Shown: in pieces, positions 48,945 through 58,171 of the stretch
Layout of the letters: every line of letters starts with the position of its first letter
Position numbering within the stretch: position 1 is the first letter of the stretch
DNA from: JAYZDK01 sp964604165
GTDB lineage: Bacteria; Myxococcota_A; UBA796; CAJQPC01
Reading direction: 5' to 3'
DNA length: 64,000 bases
Assembly: GCA_964604165.1 (NCBI GenBank)
Contig: CAZRYF010000012.1
Span: forward strand, 23,984 to 87,983
Notes under the pieces: generated by a model
What the model was told of the DNA's origin: nothing
Databases searched by the model: none
What the model saw: only the letters and a program-made list of their open reading frames with translations
Program-made: the position numbers and the translations under genes

Positions 48945-50290
48945 ACCACCCAACGGGGCAGGGCGCCCGGGGCAGGCTGCGCACGGTGGTTGCTTTCGGC
49001 GTGACCCTGGCCGTGCTGATGGCAGGACTCACCGGCGGCACGTCCCTCGCCCTGGAAGCCTACGCCGCAGGGGGACACGCCTACGCCGGCCTTGACACCT
49101 TTGCCCGGGCTTTGGGGGCCATTGAAAACCACTTTGTGGGGCCCCCACCTCCAGAGAAGCTCATTCGTTCCGCCATCGAGGGTATGGCCGATTCCCTGGA
49201 CGCACACTCGGAGTACTTCGACCCTACGGAATACCAAAAGCTCCTGGACGACACTGAGGGGCGGTATTCCGGTGTGGGGATCGAGGTGAGGCCCCAGGAG
49301 GACGGCGGCCTGCTGGTGGTAGAGGTCGTCAGCGGTGGTCCGGCCAAGGCTGCGGGCCTCCTGGCCGGAGACCGGATTGTCGGCGTGGACGGCACCTCAG
49401 TCTTGGACCTGCCCAAAGGAGAGGTCGTGCACAGGATCCGGGGCCCCCGGGGAGAGGCGGTGCAGTTGGAAGTACTCCGGGTGGGTGTCGAGGGTTCCCT
49501 CACCTTTTCCGTGGTGCGAGATTCTGTGCACGCACCGTCGGTGTTCCACGAGTGGGCAGCGGAGGGAATAGCCTACATCCGAATTCAGCAGTTCCGCCGC
49601 AGGGCGGCCACAGAGCTGAAGGAAGCCCTGGCCGCTCTCCGGGAAGAGGCTCCGACAAGGGCGATTCTTCTGGACCTGCGCTCCAACCCCGGCGGGCTCC
49701 TCTCCGAGGCGGTCGCCGCAGTGGATGTCTTTCTGACGAGAGGTCAGATCGTGGAGATCAGGGACCGCGGACCGGACAAGGAGCGCCACGAAGCCACCGC
49801 GGAGACGCTGTGCCCGGACACGCCCCTGTTCGTCCTGGTGAATGGGGCTTCTGCATCAGCCGCAGAAATTGTGGCCGGGTCCCTGCAGGATCACGAGAGG
49901 GCGGTGGTGGTGGGCCAGCGGACCTATGGAAAGGGCAGTGTCCAGTCCGTCTTCGAGTTCGAGGACGACAGCGCCTTGAAGCTCACCATCGCCTGGTACC
50001 ACCTGCCCTCCGGAAAGAGCGTGGAAGAGTCAGGCGGCATCGAACCGGATGAAACACTCCCGTGGCAAGAACAGGTAGAGGATCCCCTGGAGCAGCTCAC
50101 GGCCCGATTGGAGAACCTGCCCCTGGACTCGTCTGATCAAAAGGTGCTGTCACACGTCATGGATCGCCTTCGCGCGGCTGAGTCTTCCCACAACCGCCCG
50201 CCGTTCCGCGGCACGTTTGAGGACCGCCTCCCCCAGGATCTCCAGCTCCAGAAGGCCCTGGAGCTGGCGCAAGCAGCCGGGAAACCATGA
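48941..50290 (+). CDS. ctpA: C-terminal processing peptidase (S41 family)
   Basis: 449 residues. TM/signal near residues 15-37, then a domain with DSLDAHSEYFDP, the PDZ insert (GIEVRPQEDGGLLVVEVVSG, AAGLLAGDRIVGVDG) and the protease core: LDLRSNPGGLLSEAVAA, NGASASAAEIVAGSLQ (Ser nucleophile in ASASAAE), and TYGKGSVQSV (Lys). It degrades or trims envelope proteins, including peptidoglycan enzymes. ATGA overlaps couple it to envC-like and yibQ-like genes. Confidence 0.95.
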   Translation: MNHPTGQGARGRLRTVVAFGVTLAVLMAGLTGGTSLALEAYAAGGHAYAGLDTFARALGAIENHFVGPPPPEKLIRSAIEGMADSLDAHSEYFDPTEYQKLLDDTEGRYSGVGIEVRPQEDGGLLVVEVVSGGPAKAAGLLAGDRIVGVDGTSVLDLPKGEVVHRIRGPRGEAVQLEVLRVGVEGSLTFSVVRDSVHAPSVFHEWAAEGIAYIRIQQFRRRAATELKEALAALREEAPTRAILLDLRSNPGGLLSEAVAAVDVFLTRGQIVEIRDRGPDKERHEATAETLCPDTPLFVLVNGASASAAEIVAGSLQDHERAVVVGQRTYGKGSVQSVFEFEDDSALKLTIAWYHLPSGKSVEESGGIEPDETLPWQEQVEDPLEQLTARLENLPLDSSDQKVLSHVMDRLRAAESSHNRPPFRGTFEDRLPQDLQLQKALELAQAAGKP

Positions 50291-51324
50291 AGGCCTTCCT
50301 CCTTCGGGTCGGGCTGTTCCTTCTCGTGGTGCTGGGGATCTGGAAAGGCACTTTGCTGATCACCGACCGATGGGTGCTGGACTCGGGGACAGACCACCTT
50401 CCTGCCGCAGGTAGCTCCCACAAGCAGATCGAGGAACTGGTGGTCGAGCGACTGGTGCCGGCCGCCCTCTCTGAAGCCACTCTGGAGGCAGAAGAGACCC
50501 GAACCGAGTCCGATGACCAGGGGGATTGGACAGCGCACATGCTGACCTGGCGATTGCCAGAGGGAGACGACCCGGAGCGCACCGCCATGCGCATCCAGCA
50601 GCTCGCTTCAGAAATGGCGCCAGACAGCCATGTCTACGTGACCAGCCGGGATGAGCTGGACATCGATGTTCGAATCTACGTGGGAAAGCGGCAGACCCAC
50701 CACTTGAAGCTGCTGCCAACCCTCTCTCCGACCGTGCCTCCCCTCGCCGGTGGGCCCACACTGGTGGCCCTCGTGGTCACCGGTTTCGGCCAGGATGGTC
50801 CCGGAGGGCAAGCCGTACTGGACCGCAGCCTCCCCCTCACCCTGGGCATGCTGCCCTTTCGACCGTTCACGCTGCGACAGAGCCTCCAGGCCGCCGTGAA
50901 ACACAAGGAAATCCTGCTTCAATTCTCAGTAGAACCGAAAACAAACACGGAGATTCTCGAGGCTTTTGAGGCCGTGCCTCCCGCCACCGGCTTGTTGATT
51001 GATATCGTCCCACAGAGCCTCCCCGTGTCCCTTCTTCTGGAGAAGGATCTCTACCTGTTGGATGCCACAGGGGAGGTGGAGGGCTCGGTGCTTCGCGCGG
51101 CCAGCCACGCCGGGGTGCCGGTTCTCCGAACTGTCGATCACCTGGAAGGGGAGATCGAGCTGGACTTGCTTCGCCTGCGGCACCTGGCCCGCTCCCACCG
51201 GGGCGTGGTCCTGACCGTGGAAGTGGGAGACCCCGCCTGTAATGAGATCCTTGACTGGCTGGAGCAAGTGGACTCCCGGGAGATCCGCCCGGCCTTTCTC
51301 ACCGAGATTCTGGACCTGCCTTGA
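50287..51324 (+). CDS. yibQ: divergent polysaccharide deacetylase family protein (YibQ)
   Basis: 345 residues with an N-terminal membrane segment (LRVGLFLLVVLGIWKGT). The C-terminal half (from LVALVVTGFGQDG) resembles the YibQ/DUF610 divergent deacetylase fold. Instead of the usual IDDxG metal motif it has VVTGFGQDG, so the ancestral site looks lost. YibQ follows envC and ctpA in many proteobacteria. Its role is unproven. Its 3' end overlaps the convergent GT2 gene by 26 bp. Confidence 0.8.
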   Translation: MKAFLLRVGLFLLVVLGIWKGTLLITDRWVLDSGTDHLPAAGSSHKQIEELVVERLVPAALSEATLEAEETRTESDDQGDWTAHMLTWRLPEGDDPERTAMRIQQLASEMAPDSHVYVTSRDELDIDVRIYVGKRQTHHLKLLPTLSPTVPPLAGGPTLVALVVTGFGQDGPGGQAVLDRSLPLTLGMLPFRPFTLRQSLQAAVKHKEILLQFSVEPKTNTEILEAFEAVPPATGLLIDIVPQSLPVSLLLEKDLYLLDATGEVEGSVLRAASHAGVPVLRTVDHLEGEIELDLLRLRHLARSHRGVVLTVEVGDPACNEILDWLEQVDSREIRPAFLTEILDLP

Positions 51325-52042
51325 CCTGAATCCATCGAGGGGCGCCGCGACGGACCTCGCGGAGATCTCCGTACAAACGTCCGAGCTCCACGAAGGCACG
51401 CGCCACCACCCGGGGATGGGCGCCGGACTGCTGTCCCGACTGGCGGGGGAAGTGACTGACCGGCACCTGCTTGACCTCGAATCCCGCGGCCCGGGCCCGC
51501 ACCAGGATCTCCGTGTTCACAAAGGCGCCTACGGAGTGAATGGGAATGCGGTCAAAGACCCGGCGATGGAACACCTTGAAGGCGCAGTCCACATCCCGCA
51601 CCCCGACCTTGAAAAGCGCATCCACCAGCTGGCCCCATGCCCAGGCATTCAACCGGCGGGACCAGGGGTCCGAACGGTTCAACCGGTAGCCTGCGATCAC
51701 ATCAAATCGATCGCTGTACGCAAGGAGCCGGCCGATCTCCTCGATGTCGAACTGAAGATCGGCATCCGTAAAAAAGACCAGGTCACCTCGGGCAGCCAGA
51801 ATCCCCGTCTTCAGCGCTGCACCGTATCCCCGATTGATCGGGTGCCTGAGACTTCGAACCCGTGCGTCCTGTTCGCACAAGCGTGCCACCGGTTCCAGCG
51901 TTCCATCCCGTGAGCCGTCATCCACCACGATGATCTCGAATTCAAGGTCCAGGGCGCTCAAAACTGAAACCGCCCGCAGCACGGACGACTCGATATTCTC
52001 CACCTCGTTGAAGGCCGGCAAAACCACCGAAAGAGATTTCAT
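51299..52042 (-). CDS. GT2-family glycosyltransferase (dolichol-phosphate mannosyltransferase-like)
   Basis: 247 residues. LSVVLPAFNEVENI, IIVVDDGSRDGTLEPV, RGYGAALKTGILAARGDLV and FFTDADLQFD (the DxD motif) define GT-A fold GT2. CAFKVFHRRVFDRI and NTEILVRARAAGFEVKQV resemble the DPM1/polyisoprenyl-phosphate sugar transferase branch. It lacks the C-terminal transmembrane helices of many such enzymes. It overlaps the rimO stop by 4 bp (ATGA). Confidence 0.9.
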   Translation of the reverse strand: MKSLSVVLPAFNEVENIESSVLRAVSVLSALDLEFEIIVVDDGSRDGTLEPVARLCEQDARVRSLRHPINRGYGAALKTGILAARGDLVFFTDADLQFDIEEIGRLLAYSDRFDVIAGYRLNRSDPWSRRLNAWAWGQLVDALFKVGVRDVDCAFKVFHRRVFDRIPIHSVGAFVNTEILVRARAAGFEVKQVPVSHFPRQSGQQSGAHPRVVARAFVELGRLYGDLREVRRGAPRWIQVKAGPESR

Positions 52043-53376
52043 GCCCCCACAATCTCCCCGACCAGGTCGTGCGCAGCGGCCCGTGTAATACGACAGGGAA
52101 GAACCTGTCCGGGCTTGACTCCCTCCGGCGCGGACGTGATCAACACCTGGCCATCTACCTCTGGCGCCTGGCTCTCAAGCCTTCCTGCAAGAAGCAGATC
52201 ATGCTCACTGGAGGTGCCATCCAACATGACCGGCACAATCGCGTTCACCAGGGAAGCGTGTTGTCTCTCGGAGATCTCCGCCTGCAGCTCCATCAAACGA
52301 CGTTGACGCTCCATCTTCACCTCCTCGGGCACCTGCCCCGGGAGTTCCGCTGCAGGCGTCCCGTCTTCCTGGCAGTACGTGAAGACCCCCACCCTCGCGA
52401 ATCCGTTTGTCCCTACAAAGTCCATCAACTCGTCGAAATCGGCCTCGGTCTCCCCGGGAAAGCCCACGATGAAGGTAGTTCGAAGGGCAATGCCGGGCAC
52501 AGCACCCCGCACACGCTCGAGAATCCGCTCCTGGCCCGCCCGGGTCACACCACGACGCATGGCCTTGAGCATGGGCCCAGAAGCGTGCTGGAGGGGCATG
52601 TCGAGGTAGCGGCAGACGGTTTCCTCCTGGGCGATGGCCTGCAAGAGAGAGTCGGGCAATCCAATGGGGTAGGCGTAGTGGATTCTAAGCCATCGAAGGC
52701 CTTCGATTTGGGCCAAAGACCGAATCAACTCTGCCAATTGTGGCTTGCCATGCAGGTCCCGACCATAGGCTGTGGAGTCCTGTGAGATCAGATTCAACTC
52801 CGCGACACCCTCGTCCACCAGTCGGGTTGCCTCCAGCACCAAAGACTCGACAGCGCGAGAGCGCAGCCGCCCCCGGAGCCTGGGAATGATGCAGAAGCTG
52901 CAGGCGTGGTCGCAACCCTCAGAGATCTTCAGATAGGCCGAATGGGGTGCCCAGGAGTTGACCCGCGGCGCGGTGTGGTCGTGCTGGTAGTGAGGGGTGT
53001 CAATCCAACTCTTGGGGCCCTGGCCCGCTCTCTCCTTGAGCACCTGGTCGATCCGGTGGTACTCACCGGTGCCAAGAAAGTAGTCTACCTCGGGGAGCTC
53101 ACCTTCCAGAGAGGTTCCGTAGCGCTGGACCATGCATCCGGTGACCACCAGCTTCTTGCAGCGGCCCCGCTGTTTGTACCCCGCCATCTCCAGTACGGTC
53201 TCAATGGACTCTTCTGTGGCCGGCTGAATGAACGAGCAGGTGTTCACGATGATGACATCTGCATCACCGGGCGCCTCCACCAGATCAAACTCACCCTGCT
53301 GCAGTTTGCCCACCATCACCTCTGAGTCCACCCGGTTCTTCGGGCACCCAAGAGAGACGAGGTGAACCTTTTCCAA
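52039..53376 (-). CDS. rimO: ribosomal protein S12 methylthiotransferase
   Basis: 445 residues. VHLVSLGCPKNRVDSEVM opens the UPF0004 domain, with Cys in VNTCSFIQPA and VTGCMVQRYG; the radical-SAM cluster is CDHACSFCIIP; a TRAM domain ends the protein (ITRAAAHDLVGEIV). It adds a methylthio group to Asp88 of S12. Start: TTG at 53376, 4 nt after the lolA stop, with GAGGGAC about 9 nt upstream; a longer frame into lolA has no similarity. Confidence 0.95.
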   Translation of the reverse strand: MEKVHLVSLGCPKNRVDSEVMVGKLQQGEFDLVEAPGDADVIIVNTCSFIQPATEESIETVLEMAGYKQRGRCKKLVVTGCMVQRYGTSLEGELPEVDYFLGTGEYHRIDQVLKERAGQGPKSWIDTPHYQHDHTAPRVNSWAPHSAYLKISEGCDHACSFCIIPRLRGRLRSRAVESLVLEATRLVDEGVAELNLISQDSTAYGRDLHGKPQLAELIRSLAQIEGLRWLRIHYAYPIGLPDSLLQAIAQEETVCRYLDMPLQHASGPMLKAMRRGVTRAGQERILERVRGAVPGIALRTTFIVGFPGETEADFDELMDFVGTNGFARVGVFTYCQEDGTPAAELPGQVPEEVKMERQRRLMELQAEISERQHASLVNAIVPVMLDGTSSEHDLLLAGRLESQAPEVDGQVLITSAPEGVKPGQVLPCRITRAAAHDLVGEIVGA

Positions 53377-53380
53377 GGCG

Positions 53381-54055
53381 CTAAAGTCCCTCGGGCCTAA
53401 TGACCTCAACACCCGCAGGGGGCTGGAAGTCAAAGACCGAATCATCAATGGGCGTGTTCAGTCGTACCTGGGAAAACGACAACTCGGTCTCGTTGTCAAA
53501 GGCATCCACCATGACAAGCCGATGGAGGTTGTACTTCTTCCGGGTGAACTCAATGCGCAGGCTCTTCATGTTCATGCCCTCGGTCTTGGGCCTGAGCAGC
53601 AGCACGATGTTGTTGCGCCGACGGGCATCCGCATCTTCGATCTGGCTGACCTCGAAGTGCTCGTCCAGCTTGTCCAGTCCTGTCAGAAGAGACTCCATGC
53701 CCCCCGCCCCGGCGGATTCCACGTTCTCGTAGAGGATCGCCTGCTTGTCATCCGGTGAGTAGACCCACATGCGGGCGCCATCGGTCACAAAGAGCTTTGC
53801 ATCCGGTCGCTGAAAGTCCCACCGCATCTTTCGGGGACGCTTGACCTGCATCTTGCCGCGCTGTTTGCCTGTCTCCCCCATAGCCGGAGAGCGGCTAACC
53901 TGGACAAAGTCCGCCCGGAAGCTCTCCACTTCCCCGTAGGCTGCCTCGATCCCGGCGACGACCTCATCGGTGGTCGGATCAGATGGAGCTCCCTGAACGG
54001 GAAGCGCCAGCGCAAAGAACACACCCAGAAGTAGGGAGAAGATAGGTATTTTCAT
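53381..54055 (-). CDS. lolA: outer-membrane lipoprotein carrier protein
   Basis: 224 residues with a signal peptide (FSLLLGVFFALALPVQG). YGEVESFRADFVQVSRS, GKMQVKRPRKMRWDFQRPD and VYSPDDKQAIL match LolA's half-open barrel; LRIEFTRKKYNLHRLVMVDA and FDFQPPAGVEVI end it. It ferries lipoproteins from LolCDE to LolB, which suits the many lipoproteins here. The ATG lies 70 bp downstream of ftsK. Confidence 0.93.
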   Translation of the reverse strand: MKIPIFSLLLGVFFALALPVQGAPSDPTTDEVVAGIEAAYGEVESFRADFVQVSRSPAMGETGKQRGKMQVKRPRKMRWDFQRPDAKLFVTDGARMWVYSPDDKQAILYENVESAGAGGMESLLTGLDKLDEHFEVSQIEDADARRRNNIVLLLRPKTEGMNMKSLRIEFTRKKYNLHRLVMVDAFDNETELSFSQVRLNTPIDDSVFDFQPPAGVEVIRPEGL

Positions 54056-54125
54056 GGGGCCTGGCTCCGTGGATGGGTTTAACACACCACCGAGGTACGA
54101 GGCGTTCCCTCCCCCATTCAAGCGG

Positions 54126-56906
54126 TCAGATCGTGGAGGGTGGACCTACCAGCACTTCCCGGGCCTTGGCGCCATCTGCCGGCCCCACCACGCCTTCCCG
54201 CTCCATGAGATCCATGATGCGGGCCGCGCGGTTGTACCCAATCTTCAGGTAGCGCTGGATCATGGAGGTAGAAGCCTTGCCGTGCTCTGCCACGAGGTAC
54301 ACGGCCTTGTCATAAACCTCGTCGTATTCACCAGAATCCACGTCATCCCCTGGCGAACCGGGGGGGTCCAGGTCAATTTGGGGATCATGGCTTGGGGCCC
54401 CTTGCGCCTCCAAATACTCCGCCACTCGCACCACCTCGTCGTCCGAGACGAAGGGACCATGCAGGCGCTGTAGATCACTGACACCCGCGGGAAGGAACAA
54501 CATGTCGCCCATTCCCAGGAGGGACTCGGCTCCCTTCTGATCCAGGATGGTGCGACCGTCGATCATGCTTCGCACCTGGAAGGCAATGCGGGAGGGCATG
54601 TTCGCCTTGATGAGCCCCGTGATGACATCCGTAGAAGGCCGCTGCGTCGCGACGATCAAGTGAATGCCACAAGCTCGCGCCTTCTGTGCGAGGCGCACGA
54701 TGGACTCCTCCACGTCCTTGGAAGCCACCATCATGAGGTCCGCAAGCTCATCGATCACGATGACGATGTAGGGAAGCCGACGGGGCAAGGGGTAGGGCTC
54801 CGCCTCGGGCCAATCACGGGGGGCATACTGCTCGGCCTTCTCCGGTGTCCAGTCGGCCAGCTCCCGCTCCACCTTCGCGTTGTAAAGGGCCACGCTTCGG
54901 GTCTTCCAGGCGGCCAGCAGCTTGTATCGCTCATCCATTTCACCACAGGCCCACTTGAGTGCAGCCGCCGCCAGGCGCGGGTCCGTCACCACCGGGTGCA
55001 AGAGATGGGGAATTCCCTGGTAGGGCTCGAACTCCAACATCTTGGGATCAATCAGGATCATTCTCAGATCCTCCGGCGTCCTGGAGAAGAGCAGGGTCAT
55101 CAGCATGGCGTTGATCCCCACTGACTTTCCGGACCCGGTGGTTCCACCCACCAGCAAGTGCGGCATGCGGGCCAGGTCACCGATACAGGGACGCCCCTCA
55201 ACGGTCTTGCCCAGGGCCATGGGAAGCTGCCACTCCTGCCCCTGGAACTCGTCGGAAACCAACATGTCCCGAAACCAAACGGTCTGTCGTTCCTTGTTGG
55301 GGATTTCAATGCCCACCACACCTCGACCGGGAATAGGGGCCACGATGCGAACCCGAAGCGCCTTCATGGCCATGGCGATGTCGTTGGTCAACCCCTGAAT
55401 CTTGGAGATCTTTACGCCGGCTGCCGGCTCGAATTCGAAAATTGTGATCACGGGCCCCGGGCGAATCGCCGTGACCTCGCCCTTGATGCCAAAGTCCAGG
55501 AGCTTCTGAGTGAGAACGGCTGCCAGCGTCTGCAGTTCCGCCTCGTTCGTATTCCCAACCTGCCTCTTGTTACGGTCCAAAAGAGCGAGATCCGGAAGGT
55601 CATAGAGCGTGCGCTCCACGGGAGGTCGCACCACCCGGCCTCGAGAGGCGTCCCCGCCGGACTCCAGGTTGCCGGGCTCAATCTTGGCCCCCGAGCCCTC
55701 ACTGGGAGGGTCGGGCGCATCCTCTGGTGCGGGAGAAGAACTCGACGGCGACATGCCACGGGTCTCAGCATCCGCCAGACTTGGGGAAAGCTCGGAGATC
55801 GACATGACAATCTCCTCCTTTGGTTCGTCCCCAGGGGAAGCCGAAACTTCTACAACATCGCTGTTTTCTTCGATCCAGGTATCCGGAGAGTCGTCCGCCG
55901 AGGTGGGAACGTATTCCACCTCCACCATTTGCCGCGCTCCCACCACCGTGGGCACATGTCCGTCCAGGGGAGCCTCTTCCCCGTGGGTGCCTGGTCCAGC
56001 TGCCGTGGGTTGAACCTCCAGATGCATCTCGGGTTCAAAACGCTCGATGGGAATCCCAAGTGCGGGCTCCAGGGAGTGCATCTCCGAACCACGGCGGCTC
56101 GCCTCGCCCTGCTGGACCGTGGGGGCACGAAGCTGCTCTAGTTGAGCGCGGCTTGTCTTGGCGCCGAGGTGTAGCGCCTCGTAGCACCAGCGCAGGACAG
56201 TCTTGACCACCACGCCAATCGCCTTGGCCACATCCACCAGGACGCGGCGCAGCACAGGACGAATCCGCTCCGCCATGTCCACGCCGCGAACCGCGACTCG
56301 CTCCCACTCAATACCGAACACCACCGTGCACGTGGCCAACAGAACGATCCCCACCACCACAAACGCACCCACCACACCTGTGTGCTCCAACAACCATGCC
56401 GCGGTGCCCTCCCCGATGACGCCGCCGGCCGGGAAGTCTCTCGACGCATCCCCAAAGAAGAGCAACCCGAAGAAGACCGCAGACCACCACGTAGACAGCG
56501 CCCCGGTCAGGAGACGAGCGACGCTTCCTCCCGGTCGCCGGGCGAAACGCTGCCATGTCCAGGCAGAAAGCGGCAGGACCGCCCACGCTGCCCACCCGAG
56601 GAGCTGAAGGAGCATGTCCGACAACAGAGCACCCCACCGACCACACCAATTCTCGATCCTCCCGGAACTCGTCCAACGAGAAATGGCTGGATCCGTGGCG
56701 GAATAGGAAAACAACGACAAAACGACAAATCCGCACAGGGCGAGGGCCCCCAGAAACCCAAGGGCCCTTCGAACCTCCGGCGTCAACGCGCTCATCGCTC
56801 CACGAGGCCTCTTGGAGCCTCCTTTCGAAGGTGCTCGGCCGGCCCTCTTCTTTGGGGTTGGCTTTCGGGCTGTCTTCTTCTTGCTGGTCTTGCTGCTCGT
56901 TGCCAC
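54126..56906 (-). CDS. ftsK: DNA translocase FtsK/SpoIIIE
   Basis: 926 residues from GTG at 56906 (GGAG upstream). A Lys/Arg-rich N-terminus precedes about four TM helices (to about residue 195), then an acidic, Pro/Ser-rich linker (about 250-420). The motor has alpha (ERTLYDLPDLALLDRNKR), Walker A GTTGSGKSVGIN (about 594), Walker B VIVIDELADL (about 720) and the RecA fold; the C-terminal gamma winged helix recognises KOPS (IGYNRAARIMDLMEREGVVG). It pumps chromosome dimers at the septum. A promoter lies just upstream. Confidence 0.95.
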   Translation of the reverse strand: MATSSKTSKKKTARKPTPKKRAGRAPSKGGSKRPRGAMSALTPEVRRALGFLGALALCGFVVLSLFSYSATDPAISRWTSSGRIENWCGRWGALLSDMLLQLLGWAAWAVLPLSAWTWQRFARRPGGSVARLLTGALSTWWSAVFFGLLFFGDASRDFPAGGVIGEGTAAWLLEHTGVVGAFVVVGIVLLATCTVVFGIEWERVAVRGVDMAERIRPVLRRVLVDVAKAIGVVVKTVLRWCYEALHLGAKTSRAQLEQLRAPTVQQGEASRRGSEMHSLEPALGIPIERFEPEMHLEVQPTAAGPGTHGEEAPLDGHVPTVVGARQMVEVEYVPTSADDSPDTWIEENSDVVEVSASPGDEPKEEIVMSISELSPSLADAETRGMSPSSSSPAPEDAPDPPSEGSGAKIEPGNLESGGDASRGRVVRPPVERTLYDLPDLALLDRNKRQVGNTNEAELQTLAAVLTQKLLDFGIKGEVTAIRPGPVITIFEFEPAAGVKISKIQGLTNDIAMAMKALRVRIVAPIPGRGVVGIEIPNKERQTVWFRDMLVSDEFQGQEWQLPMALGKTVEGRPCIGDLARMPHLLVGGTTGSGKSVGINAMLMTLLFSRTPEDLRMILIDPKMLEFEPYQGIPHLLHPVVTDPRLAAAALKWACGEMDERYKLLAAWKTRSVALYNAKVERELADWTPEKAEQYAPRDWPEAEPYPLPRRLPYIVIVIDELADLMMVASKDVEESIVRLAQKARACGIHLIVATQRPSTDVITGLIKANMPSRIAFQVRSMIDGRTILDQKGAESLLGMGDMLFLPAGVSDLQRLHGPFVSDDEVVRVAEYLEAQGAPSHDPQIDLDPPGSPGDDVDSGEYDEVYDKAVYLVAEHGKASTSMIQRYLKIGYNRAARIMDLMEREGVVGPADGAKAREVLVGPPSTI

Positions 56907-56952
56907 CCGCACTCTCCAGAGACACCGGCCTCCAGGGTTGGAGACCTTGGGG

Positions 56953-56981
56953 ATTGTACCAACAAGTCGTTGACACGTCAC
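56953..56981 (-). promoter_or_regulatory. sigma-70-type promoter of ftsK
   Basis: GTGACG (56981-56976) and TACAAT (56958-56953) are 17 bp apart on the minus strand. Transcription would start near 56946, leaving a leader of about 40 nt before the GTG. Confidence 0.5.
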
Positions 56982-57070
56982 CCCCCTATCTAGTGGAAAG
57001 CATGAAGTTAATTCGAACCCTGGCCTGCAAAGCCTTGACAGGACGGCACAAGGCGTTCAGTCTCCGGAGC

Positions 57071-58054
57071 ATGTCAAACTCATTTCTGGTGGTGGGGGGG
57101 GCCGGCTACATCGGCTCCCACTGTGTGCGCGACCTCCTGCAAAACGGGCACAACGTGGTGGTTTTCGACGACCTCTCTACGGGGCACGCCGAAGCGGTGC
57201 CCTGTGAACTGCAACAAGGGGACATCCGAGACCTGGCCGCACTGAAGCGAGTGTTCTCGTCCCATTCATTTGATGGGATCATGCACTTCGCTGGGAAATG
57301 TCTTGTAGGGGAGTCGGTGCAAAATCCCTTGCTCTACCTGGATGTGAACGTACGAGGCACCCTGACACTCCTTGAGGCAATGCAGACGGCCGAGGTAAGG
57401 AATGTCGTCTTCTCGTCGACCTGTGCAGTGTACGGGCAGCCTTTGCGCCTCCCCCTGGACGAGTCTCACCCTCAGAACCCCTTGAGTCCTTACGGCCTGT
57501 CCAAGTGCATGGCAGAAGAGGCGCTGCAAGCTGCGGAGACGTCCCACGATCTCCGCACCGCCGCACTGCGCTACTTCAATGCCGCGGGTGCACACCCTGA
57601 TGGTTCGTTGGGGGAGCTTCACGATCCCGAGACCCACCTGATCCCCTTGGCCTTTGATGCCATCCTGGGGCGAAGGGGGCCTCTACAGCTGCACGGACGG
57701 GACTACGAGACGCGAGACGGCACCTGCGTTCGAGACTACGTCCACATCCTGGACCTGGCCGCGGCCCACCGGCTGGCCATGGATCGGCTGTTGGCGGACG
57801 GGAGTGGGGGCGCATGGAACCTGGGATCAGGTACTGGGTCCACAGTCCTTGAGGTGTTGGACAGCATCGAGCGCGTCACCGGTCGGTCGGTACCGCTGGT
57901 GGAGGGTCCCCGCAGGAAGGGCGATCCACCGGGGCTTTACGCCTCCGGCAAAAAGGCCCAATCGGAGCTGGGATGGGAGCCCACCTATACCGAGTTGGAC
58001 GCCATCGTTCAGACGGCCTGGCAGTGGGCACAGAACCCGCGTTTCCGACAGTGA
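57071..58054 (+). CDS. galE: UDP-glucose 4-epimerase
   Basis: 327 residues. FLVVGGAGYIGSHCVRDLL is the NAD Rossmann motif, SSTCAVYGQP carries the catalytic Ser/Thr, SPYGLSKCMAEE the Tyr-x-x-x-Lys pair (about Tyr143), and RYFNAAGAHPDGSLGE the substrate loop. It interconverts UDP-glucose and UDP-galactose for surface glycans. A further in-frame ATG at 57002 would add 23 basic residues. Divergent from ftsK. Confidence 0.95.
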   Translation: MSNSFLVVGGAGYIGSHCVRDLLQNGHNVVVFDDLSTGHAEAVPCELQQGDIRDLAALKRVFSSHSFDGIMHFAGKCLVGESVQNPLLYLDVNVRGTLTLLEAMQTAEVRNVVFSSTCAVYGQPLRLPLDESHPQNPLSPYGLSKCMAEEALQAAETSHDLRTAALRYFNAAGAHPDGSLGELHDPETHLIPLAFDAILGRRGPLQLHGRDYETRDGTCVRDYVHILDLAAAHRLAMDRLLADGSGGAWNLGSGTGSTVLEVLDSIERVTGRSVPLVEGPRRKGDPPGLYASGKKAQSELGWEPTYTELDAIVQTAWQWAQNPRFRQ

Positions 58055-58084
58055 CCGTTTGGGTTCACGACCGTTTGGGTTCAC
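58053..58084. repeat. 16-bp direct duplication at the galE stop
   Basis: GACCGTTTGGGTTCAC is present twice in tandem (58053-58068 and 58069-58084), beginning inside the galE stop codon. Confidence 0.85.
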
Positions 58085-58107
58085 GACGAACCTCTCGCCC
58101 CGAAACC

Positions 58108-58171
58108 CACCGTCAGTAGCGCACCGTCAGTAGCGCACCGTCAGTAGCGCACCGTCAGTAGCGCACCGTCA
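58108..58171. repeat. 14-bp tandem repeat covering the end of the barrel gene
   Basis: Four perfect units of CACCGTCAGTAGCG (58108-58163) and a partial fifth (58164-58171). On the minus strand the unit CGCTACTGACGGTG contains the last codons and stop of the barrel gene (CGC-TAC-TGA); the rest lies downstream of the stop. Slippage duplication is the simplest origin. Confidence 0.9.

Noticed and set aside
58108..58171. CRISPR-like short repeat array
   Set aside because: The 14-bp units are directly adjacent without spacers, so it is a simple tandem repeat.
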